From NCBI GenBank assembly GCA_036023115.1, contig JAYKKT010000061.1:14529001-14593000 (forward strand): a stretch of 64,000 nucleotides of DNA. Reading direction: 5' to 3'. This document shows, one piece after another, positions 55,349 through 64,000 of this stretch. This DNA comes from Brasenia schreberi (Eukaryota; Streptophyta; Magnoliopsida; Nymphaeales; Cabombaceae). How positions within the stretch are numbered: the first letter of the stretch is position 1; each line of letters begins with the position of its first letter. The notes below the pieces were generated by a model. It did not search any database and had not been told where the DNA came from. It worked only from the letters and a program-made list of their open reading frames with translations. Position numbers and translations under genes: made by a program.

Positions 55349-58300
55349 GGCTGCATCAACTTGAAGAGGGGTTGCACAAGGGTTGCACAAGGGCGTGGAA
55401 GCACGGGCTAGGCGTGGTGGACCGACTCCAAGAGGTAGGTCTCTCAACCTCACCCTAACCTAGCCTAAACCACCTAACCCACCTCACTAAACCTAACCCT
55501 AAACTAGCCTAGACCTAGCCCCTCTCATCTAAACCGACCTAAAACTCCCCTAACCCACCTAAACCTAAGCCCAACCGAGTGCAACTGCACTCGGTTTTGA
55601 TCCCCTTTCCATACCACCCCATCACACCCTATCACCGCCCTACCTAGCGCCCAGCTCCAACCCATCTCACCCTCCTGCTGCACCTTCCCATCCAACCTCC
55701 CTGCACCGGCTCCCATCACACCACCGCCACCTTAGCACCCCACTAACTCCAGCACTCGACTACCTTCCCTACCGCACTCGCGCCTGCCATCACAACACCC
55801 GGCACCGACACCACACTCCATGCGCCTATCGTGACCCAGCGCCTAGCACCTGTCTCCCTGCCACATCCCACGCGCTACTGCCGCAACACCCCAATACCCG
55901 CCGCGCTGCATCCCAGTGCCAAACTCCCACACCCCCTACCATCTCATTGCCTTACCACCCAAACACCATCACTCCCTAGCGCCCCCAACACCCGGTTGCT
56001 TGTGACTTACCTTAGCCTAGTTCCCAACTGCAGCCTTCCCCTTAGGGCCGACTAGAACCAGTCCCACTTAGGCCGTGACTTGGCTTAGCCAGCCCGCACC
56101 TAAGACCCACACTTAGGCCGTGACTCGCCTTAGCCAGCCCGCACCTAAGACACTCACCCTAACCGTGACCTACCTCCAGCCGAACCTAGGTCCTTCCTAA
56201 GTCTAAACACCCAAGCCTCTCCCAAGCTCAAACTCACGTCAATAACCCCACCTAGGGAGATCCGTCTCTTGGCTGCCAAGGTGGACAAAAGCCCAAGCAC
56301 GAGTGAGAGGAAAAGTCATCCACTTGTAAGTGTTTAAATTCGGTTTTTACCTTACTCCTTTTAAAATTCAATTCAATTCGATACGGGGTTGTAATAATGG
56401 AGCGTAGTCTCCCCCTGAAATGTAATATTGGTGCTTGATACACGAAGCACACACGTACACTTGAGCCATATTGCTCATAAACGTACACAACACACCCACA
56501 TGCACTTGAGCCTTTCCGCTCTTAATTGCACACTATTGCACACACATTGAGCCTTCACTCTTAAGCTAAAGACTTTAGTGAAAGCTGTGAGTTGCAATTC
56601 AATTTAGGTTGTTACATTCATGTCGTGTGAGTTTGTCATTTAAATTTCACACTCGTACCCAAGAAGTACTCGAGCACTTGCTCTACACCTCCACGCATAT
56701 TTTGGGCCTTTGTTGCTCATAAGATATAGCATATCTATATACTTTCCAGTTGCGTGGGTTGTTACATTCATGTCATGTGAGTTTGTCATTTAAATTTCAC
56801 ACTTGCACCCAAGAATTACTTGAGCACTTGCTCCACACTCTCACGCACACGTTGAGCCTTTGTTGCTCATAAGATATAGCATACTTCTATATTTTCCAGT
56901 TGTGTGAGTTTTACATTCAAGTTGTGTACGCACTTACATTTTCGGGTGGTTCAATTCCAGTTGTGTGAGTTGGCTTTCCATTTACACACCAAGAGCACTC
57001 ACTCACAATTGAGCCTTCCCGCTCTTACTATATACTTATATTTCAATTTCGGCAAGTTCAATTCAAGTCATGTGAGTTTGTCATTTAAATTCTACACTAC
57101 ACACTTGCATGCATTGAGCCTTTCCGCTCTTAAATATATAAGTATATTTCAATTATGCAATTTACATTCAAGTCGTGTGAGTTGCTTTCAAGTTCGGGTA
57201 TTTCCCTTCAGCTGCGTGAGTTGCACTTTCATTCGGGTATTTACATTAAGTTGTGTGTGTGAGTTGCTTTCAATTCGAGCTTAGATGACCTCATCATATC
57301 AAACCCGAAAAGTATTTGTGCATCCTTGCATTCGCGCCTTTTCAAAGAGGAAACCCCGAATCTACGCTCAAAACTCGCTGAATTTAGGCCACTTGACGCA
57401 CACACATCCGTTCTAAATAGCTTAAAAGCTCAAAGACTTGAAATCGTCAACCCCCGTAATAAAAACTGCAATTTAGGTATACAATCATCGAAACATTTAC
57501 TTTTTCTTTCAAAAGTATACATTTGTTTAGATCAAAGGTTTTCTAAGTGCTTAAACTGACCCTTGAGCACCAGTTCAAGAAGGTTTCAAGCGAAAAGATC
57601 CCACTTACTCACAATCGCCTTTGAAAACGTTAGATATTTCGAAAAACTTTGCTAGCTTGAGCAAGCTAGTTGGCACGACTCTAAAAGTGACGTAAACTCG
57701 AAAAGGTTCACTTCCGATCTCAAGAACCAGGAGTGAGAATTTTTGTGCTTACAATACCCTACACCAAAAGGTTAAAGTGGTTGAAACGGTAAAGTCTAAC
57801 TCGCATAGCAAAATCAGGTCACCCATGCAAATAAAAACTAGGAATGAAACTCAGTATTTTTCAAAAACAATATTTTAAGATTTCATTAAGCTTGATGTTT
57901 TCAAATATAAAAGAAATAGTTTTAAAGAAAATGTTTGAAACCATACCTGTCATATATTAAACTCAAATTAGAAAGAGGCAAAATTCCCCGCAAAGAAGAG
58001 ATGGTAAGAACCAAAAGGGTAACGACCAAGCACCTGCCCATTTTGGCATTGTTGGATAAGGTAACCTGGCATTTTAAATCCTGGTATTAAGCAAGTAGTC
58101 TAAGGTGGCTGTGAAGAGAAAGGAAGGTCAGCATGCAAGAAGGATGGTTGACATCTAAGAAGGAAAGTCGGCATCCAAGAGAAAGGAAAGTTGGTGTTCA
58201 AGAAAGAAAAGTCAGCATCTAAGAGGAAGAAAAGTCGGGGTTCGAGAAAGGAAAGTCGGCATCCAAGAGAAAGGAAAGTTGCCTAACTGGGCAAGATATG

Positions 58301-58840
58301 AGCAACTATTGGCTTGCTAATTTCAACATTATTGGACCAACCTACTTACCATACACAACCATTAGTGCTCGATTTGGTAAGTCATCAAGCCATAGTCTGG
58401 CTGATTTCACCATAAGAAGGCATGATGACTTGCGATGGGTTGCATCAATGCTCAATTTGGTAAGTCATCAAGTGATGGGTTGGTCGGTTTCAACATGACA
58501 ACAGAAGTCTACTTATCAGTGCAAAGTCTTGCCGAATTTAGCAAGATTAAACAAAAGAACTTACCATCCCAAGCCTTGTCGACTTCAACATGGAAGGAAC
58601 AAGATTTGGTAACTCACCATGTCATGGGCTCGACGATTTCAGCATGACAGCAATAAGGCAGCCTTGGTGCCCAATTTGGTAAGTCATCTAGCCACAAGCC
58701 TGGCCGATTTCAGCAAGGTGGAAGTGTACAACTTACCATCCTAAGTCCAACCATGAGATGAGCTATGGTATGGCCGAATTCAATAATATGGAACTGGCCC
58801 AACCAATTTCAGCAATATTAGGCCACTTACCATTTCAAGT

Positions 58841-59186
58841 CCTGGCCGGTTTCACCATGACCTGATTTGGCAGCCATAAAGAGGCAACTTGCTACATACC
58901 AAACCTAAACGATTTCAGCCCAATTTAGCAGCTTACCATACCAAGTCTCACCGAATTTAGCAAGTGGACAGGAGCAACATGGATACCTGATTTGGTAGGC
59001 CATTAAACTCAAGCCTGGCCGGTTTCACCATGACCTGATTTGGCAGCCATAAAGAGGCAACTTGCTACATACCAAACCTAAACGATTTCAGCCCAATTTA
59101 GCAGCTTACCATACCAAGTCTCACCGAATTTAGCAAGTGGACAGGAGCAACATGGATGCCTGATTTGGTAGGCCATTAGACACTCA
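58841..59186 (+). repeat. 173-bp tandem duplication in repeat F
   Basis: CCTGGCCGGTTTCACC starts at 58841 and 59014; the two units are almost identical, so the duplication is recent compared with the rest of F. Confidence 0.9.
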
Positions 59187-59282
59187 AGCCTGGCTGGTTT
59201 TAATAGGTTTTGAATAAGGCAACTTACCATATTGCATTGGGTAAGTTGACTTACAAGGAGCAGTAGCAAAAGAGCATTTAAC

Positions 59283-59290
59283 TATAAAAG
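59283..59290 (+). promoter_or_regulatory. TATA box of repeat F
   Basis: TATAAAAG in the context ACTATAAAAGGGCCC. Confidence 0.5.
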
Positions 59291-60074
59291 GGCCCTTGAA
59301 GGGGGTTGATAGGGCATCGACCAACACCGAATTCCATAAACCAAGAATCAATCTCACAATCATCCAGCAATCGATCTCACATTGATCTCATGATCATCCA
59401 AGATCTCACGATCATCCAAAATCAACTGATATATCAACCAACAACATCAAGCATCAATCCTTCAATTCATGATCCAAGGAGGAATTTGTGAGCAGCAAGA
59501 GGGAGAGAATGGGAGGGAGAGAATGAGAGAGAGAGGAAGAGCGAAAGAGAGAAAGAAGGAGGAGGAGGAGGCTCTCAACTACTGGCCACATTCATGGATT
59601 ACATGCTATGTGTTTGATTTTCAATCCTTTCTATTCCGATATAAAATATAAGATCGTATACCTCCTAATCTCCTTTATGTTTATTATATAATTATAATTT
59701 CATTCATTTTAAGTTGCTGTGAAAAGTGAAAATCCGTTTTCTACACTCTACACTCATCTAAAAACTGAAAATCATATCCTATGATGAAACCTTAGTGATT
59801 CTTGCAACCTTTCAAACCCATTTTACTTGATACAATATGGTTCATCTTGGCCGTGTATATGTACTTGAATTGCCTCTTTTGATTTGAACTGATTCATCAC
59901 GAGGTTGACCCCATCTTATCCATGCATTTGAATTTAAATGAACCATCTGGTGAAGCTTGATTTAATCCACAATTCTAATTCAATCCACCCGTGATCTTTA
60001 TCTGTTTCTGATAGGCTTCAATATGGATAGGCTTCTGACTTGGTCTCTCCTTCACTTTTTGGAATTGGTCTCGA

Positions 60075-60478
60075 TTCGGATTGGGATTGGGTCTCACCTG
60101 TTTGTCTGATTTGTTTCGAAATCCATGGGCTTTTTAATTTGAATTTAAAACCTTTATTTTGACATGTTTCTAAAAGATTTGAACTTTTAAAAAGTTTTAA
60201 ATTGTGGGGCTTTTTGAAATTAGGAGTTTAGAAAAATTTTAAATTTTGGGTGTTTACAGATGCCTCTCTTTGGCATTAATCCAAATTTATTTGGATAATG
60301 GCAAAGAAGAAAACACCCTTTATAGATTTACTTCTCAAATTATTCTTGAGAATATAAACCATCCTTCATTTCATAAACTACCTTTTCCATGAATTATAGA
60401 GGAGGGATTTCAGCCAAAGGGGACTTGACCTACATGGGGTATGTCCTAAACATGATCATGCATGAACGACTTTGAATG
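60075..60478 (-). repeat. Fragment G: LTR end, purine tract and 3' UTR of a C-like element
   Basis: 60075-60258 matches the U3-side end of the C LTR, ending TGTTTACA. It is followed by the purine tract (60259-60271, AAAGAGAGGCATC on the minus strand) and then by about 200 bp like 10387-10600 of C. Similarity breaks at about 60478, where plus-strand gag begins. The LTR similarity may extend further left in decayed form. No coding part is present. Confidence 0.75.
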
Positions 60479-60481
60479 TGC

Positions 60482-61198
60482 CCGGTCTGATTTCTTTCCC
60501 TTAGATTACGAAACAGATAGTGACAATGAGATACCGAACTTTCATCGGTATGATGGCATGGGGGATCCTAGATCCCACCTGCAACTCTTTTCCCGTCAAG
60601 CCCACAAAAAGAAGAAGGACTCGACAAAGTGGATATATTGGTTTCCTCTTTCCCTCAAAGGTACTGCTTCAAAATGGCTTGCTTCCTACGATTTAAGCCA
60701 GTTTGCAACTTTCGAAGAGTTAGCGAATTGTTTTATGCAAAGGTTTGCACATAACATGGAAGTAACGCCGACTTTAAACACTTTGATGGATACCAAACAG
60801 GCATCGAATGAGGATGTGGACACATTCATCATTCGATGGAGGTCCCTTCTGGGGCAAGTAAGAGAGTCAATTTCAGAAGAATATACAGTAATCCTCATCC
60901 TTATAATTTCAAAGCTGAATTGAAAACTCTTCTCTCTTTATATAAAATATCGACTTTCTATAAGTTGATCAAGAAAGCCTCCCTCTTTGAAACAAATCTG
61001 AAAAAGGGAGTCTACGATCACCTATGGAAAGGAAATATTATGCAAAAGTCATGTTTGGAAAAACCCAGAACTTACGAGTTACCCACAATGGACAAAGGGG
61101 TAAAACCCCAAAAAGTTGCAAACGTCCGAGTGGATCCAAGCCCGGCGAGAACTTCCAAAAATTTTGAAAAAAAAAAAAAAGTTCCAAAAAACTTTTGA
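60482..61198 (+). pseudogene. Element E gag core
   Basis: FFPLDYETDSDNEIPNFHRYDG, WFPLSLKGTASKWLASYDL, FEELANCFMQRF and IIRWRSLLGQVRESIS, then a shift near 60910 into LKTLLSLYKISTFYKLIKKASLF and a second run ending in a long A-run near 61165 that shifts the frame again. The N-terminal about 110 residues present in A and B are missing. Confidence 0.9.
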
Positions 61199-61309
61199 AA
61201 AATGGGAGTATACCCCACTGGGGTAACCTGTTTCAGAGGTCCTTAACCTCTTACTTGCCTAAGAAATGATCATACTCCCTGAAATTCCTGAGGGAACCAC
61301 TTCCAAAGG

Positions 61310-61409
61310 TAGGTTTTTAAATCGTTTTTGCAAGTATCATCGGCTCAAAGGCCATGATACAAACCAATGTTTCTCCCTTCTCAATAAAATCGAGAACTTG
61401 ATAGCGTAG
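61310..61409 (+). pseudogene. Element E zinc knuckle, ending at a TAG
   Basis: CKYHRLKGHDTNQC at 61329-61370 and a TAG at 61407-61409 after ENLIA, exactly as in A. Confidence 0.85.
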
Positions 61410-62525
61410 GATCGGCTCCAGGTCACTGAAGAACCAGAGCCTTCCCAAGCTATATTCAAAGAACCCTTCCCCAATCACGCAAGCACTAGTGGGAAGGAAA
61501 AAGAGGTATGTGCTTTCTCGACTTCGAAAAGTCTAGTGCATCCATCACATTCTGGTTTTACTACTTGTGCATCATCTCTCATCATTTATAAGAATAATGC
61601 CCAAGTAGTAATCCAGGGAGCGCTTAGAGTCCCGCCCCCAGTTAGAACCATTTTAGAAATTCGAGGTGCTCCAAGGCACTCAAATAGAGCCACAATAGGC
61701 ACGAGCCTTAGGCAAAGTGTAGGGGAAGTGACCAGGTCCGGGAGGATCTATCAACCCCAACACTTAGAAAAAATGGCTAAAAAAGTGGTCAGTATCCTTG
61801 GCCCTTCAAAAGCACGCATTCCTAAGGTCTCGCCAAAAATGGACAAAGGTCAAATTGTTTTAACAACATATGATTTCAAAAATCATCTTTCTAAGATCCC
61901 AATAAACATGTCCATCCTAGAGCTGATACAAACCTCATATAGGCATAGGCTTGTTTTAGAAAAAATCTTAGAGAGAGCCAAGGTTAACTCAAGTATAACC
62001 CCTGAGTCCTTGTCAATTCAAGTGGCGTCTATAGGTACAAAAATGCCCATCGTGTTCTCGGAAGATGAGATAGAAAGACCGTATGAAACCCACAACCAGG
62101 ATTTGCATATCGAGGTAGTTTTGAATCACTATCCTCTCGACAAATGCTTAGTTGATGGGGGAGGAGGTCTCAACATCCTTCCACTCCACGTGGCATATCA
62201 AATCGGAGTCACCTTGACTTCCGTAAACCCAAGCTCCATCGTAATCATTGGATAAGATGGGAATGCATCTAGACCGTTGGGAGCCGTAGAGTTACCCATA
62301 GAAACGGGGGGTATAGCCCACATGGGGGTGTTCCATGTCTTAGACATACACCCCCATTACAGCCTATTGCTTGGAAGACCCTGGATACATAGCCTTCGTG
62401 CTGTGCCATCCACCTTCCAGAGGTGTGTGAAAATCCCCTACGAAGACCAGATTGTGGTAATTCTAGGTGAAAACCATCCTCAACTTCAGGGAATTCAAAA
62501 TTTCCCTTTCTTGTCAGGACACTAA
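61410..62525 (+). pseudogene. Element E gag-protease region and protease
   Basis: DRLQVTEEPEPSQ, SGRIYQPQHLEK, INMSILELIQTS and the protease motif CLVDGGGGLNILP at 62145-62183. TAA near 62253 (Tyr codon in A and B), then GAVELPIETGGIAHMGVFHVL, LLGRPWIHSLRAVPSTF and CVKIPYEDQ, ending at TAA 62523-62525 (Gln codon in B). Confidence 0.88.
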
Positions 62526-62989
62526 GCCTATGAGGACAACCTTGGAAAGCCCTTGGTCGAGACACCAAAGCTCGTCCTCCAAAAACCTAAGAAGGTCGTG
62601 TATATCAAAGGGCAGCCCAAGGCTTGCCCGCCCAAAACCATAACCATCCTAGGGAAGACCAAGTGTCGACTATTTTCAAAACCCTAGATAAGAAACCATT
62701 CATGCATGACATGGACGATAGCAAGTTCCAAATATATCAAAACCTTTCAAAAAACAAAAAATCGTAGAACATGCTATTGAACATGGGGTACATGCCATAT
62801 CAAAGTCTAGGGACCCAAAACCAAGGTTGCCTCGAGCCCATAGTGCTAATTGCAAACCCAAGCCAATATGGGATAGGCTACATTCCAAAAATACTACTAG
62901 AACCACCACCTATGACCACCTAGGTCAAGGGTGCCATGGAACCTATGAAAGCCGAAACCTATGATTTAGACCTCTTATTTAGAGTCTAA
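62526..62989 (+). pseudogene. Element E protease-RT linker
   Basis: YEDNLGKPLVETPKLVLQKP, KGQPKACPPKTITILGKTK, shifts near 62680-62760, then the common ending DLLFRV and TAA at 62987-62989. Confidence 0.75.
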
Positions 62990-63013
62990 TTTGTGGCATT
63001 TTCCATTGTAGGT

Positions 63014-64000
63014 ATGATGTAAGATCCCTCCTTAAACCAAAAACCAAAAAAATTGCAAATTCTCAAAATACAAAAACAATTTGAAAAATCTCAAAAACCA
63101 AAAACATTAGAAATTTGTGAAAAATCCAAAAAAGTTATAGTTTGTATAGCTCCAAGTATCTTTTCTTTGCAAAAGACCAAAAAAATCGAAAAATTAGAAA
63201 ATTGCAAAAACAAAACCTTGTGTATACCAGCTCCTGGTAAAAATTTGGAAAAAACCAAGGATTTTGAAGAAATCGTCTTCATAAAAGGACCCAAGTCTTC
63301 AAAACCAGGTATTTGCAAAAATCATGCATCCACTCCAAATTCCCTAGGATTTAGGATTCTCGAGAATGATCAAAGCCCGAAAGAGGATCCCCTTCTCCCT
63401 GAGGAGGATCCCACTTTCGAGCTTCCCGAGTTTAACAAAATCCTTGATTTTGAAAAACCTTTGAATTCTGTAGGAGGAGATTTCATAGAAATCAACTTAG
63501 AGAATGAAACAAAACCCAAACACATTAAGATAGGCACATGCTTGCATGAGCATGAAAAAGCATCATTCATTGCATTCTTGAAAACCTATATCGATATGTT
63601 TGCATGGACTTACGAAGACATGCTAGGAATAGACCCAAAAGTGATAGAGCATTGTCTTCCCCTAGATCTAGAATCAAAACCCATAAAACAAAAGCTTAGG
63701 AAGATTCACCCGAATGTCCATTCGCAAGTAAAGGAGGGTTTAGAAGATCTGCTTAAAGCTGGTTTTATAAAACCCATTGCGTATTCTGATTGGCTTTTCA
63801 ACATTGTTGTAGTTCGAAAATCCAATGAGAAAATACGAATTTGCATAGATTTCAGAAATTTGAACAAAGCCACGCCAAAGGATAACTTTCCTTTGCCAAA
63901 TATTGATTTGATAGTCGATAGTATTGCAAATCATGAAATATTTTCTTTTATGGATGGCTACTCGGGTTATAATCAAATCAAATTAGCCCCAAGAGACCAG
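63014..64000 (+). pseudogene. Element E second ORF: linker and RT N-terminus (cut by window end)
   Basis: The double ATG at 63014-63019 is followed at once by TAA in place of the GAA of A and B, so this start is dead in E. After the linker the RT is well preserved: HIKIGTCLHEHEKASFIAFL, GFIKPIAYSDWLFNIVVVRK, RICIDFRNLNKATPKDNFPLP and FSFMDGYSGYNQIKLAPRDQ at the edge of the window. Confidence 0.9.

Larger units (their letters stand above)
43086..57753 (+). mobile_element. Element A: Tat-type Ty3/gypsy retrotransposon, plus strand
   Basis: 14,668 bp with LTRs at 43086-46377 and 54378-57753, TG...CA ends, primer-site-like sequence after the first LTR and AAAGAGGGGCATC purine tract before the second. 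Flanks are ACACC (43081-43085) and ATACC (57754-57758), a 5-bp duplication with one change; the host minisatellite normally reads GATACCCTACACC. Same family as B. Domains in order: gag, zinc knuckle, protease, stop, linker, RT, RNase H, second RNase H-like domain, integrase. At least eight nonsense codons and some frameshifts make it dead. In the first about 270 bp the LTRs differ at about 13 positions by eye. Confidence 0.95.
54378..57753 (+). repeat. Element A 3' LTR
   Basis: 3376 bp, collinear with the 5' LTR. Longer mainly because of a 150-bp tandem duplication (55049-55348) absent from the 5' LTR. The GGAT array is at 54904-55012. Confidence 0.95.
57754..59660 (+). repeat. Dispersed repeat F, right copy, 3' part with LTR-like promoter
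   Basis: Resumes the minisatellite (ATACCCTACACC) and follows the left copy: GAAAGTCGGC array (58120-58290), then a long series of AATTTGGTAAGTCATC and GGCCGATTTCAGC phrases (58300-59260). A TATAAAAG box is at 59283, followed by a leader with a GA-rich stretch (59505-59575). This looks like the U3-R part of an unnamed LTR. The right end is not visible. Confidence 0.5.
60479..64000 (+). mobile_element. Element E: 5'-truncated Tat-type element of the A/B family, runs off the window
   Basis: Begins abruptly inside gag with no LTR, primer site or gag start, and runs collinear with A through protease, linker and into RT at the window end. It carries several stops and frameshifts. Its 3' half is outside the window. 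Confidence 0.9.

Overview
This window looks like heterochromatic nuclear DNA of a flowering plant. I see no intact host gene. At least two thirds of it is Ty3/gypsy LTR-retrotransposon sequence of the Tat (Ogre/Retand-like) type. That assignment rests on pol carrying a second RNase H-like domain between RNase H and integrase, on very long LTRs (2.2-3.4 kb), and on the protease and reverse transcriptase (RT) sequence style. The rest is older decayed repeats: a LINE RT tail, a dispersed repeat with minisatellites (called F here), and two diverged copies of an old protein-coding relic (P1 and P2). Element names A-G are mine. Boundaries come from TG...CA LTR ends, purine tracts, primer-binding-site-like sequence and target-site duplications read by eye.

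Layout. 1-8254: a promoter-like sequence, a LINE relic (672-1380), repeat F left copy (1654-2930), unassigned DNA, relic P1 (5900-7075). 8255-35958: element C, minus strand, old and internally deleted. Element B (12746-30518, minus strand) sits inside C, and a solo LTR D (18949-22364, plus strand) sits inside B. 35959-42474: relic P2 and unassigned AT-rich DNA. 42475-59660: repeat F right copy, split by element A (43086-57753, plus strand). 60075-60478: the minus-strand end of a C-like element (G). 60479-64000: element E, plus strand, which begins inside gag and runs out of the window inside RT.

How the pieces work together. A full element of the A/B family is about 14.5 kb: LTR, primer site, gag with a CCHC-type zinc knuckle, protease, a conserved stop codon, then a second reading frame carrying RT, RNase H, a second RNase H-like domain and integrase, then a purine tract and the 3' LTR. 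Transcription would start just after a TATAAATAG box about 640 bp into the LTR. All copies here carry stops or frameshifts, so none can move by itself. Relative age by eye from LTR-LTR differences is C (about 10%), then A (about 5%), then B (about 3.5%). The nesting order independently says C is older than B and B is older than D.

The most interesting points are: the protease/RT frame break kept in all four elements, with a possible splice acceptor or restart codon; nonsense codons shared by separately inserted copies, which suggest spread of defective elements; variable-length GGATCT/GGATTT arrays directly upstream of the TATA box; and repeated short hairpins in the transcribed part of the LTR.
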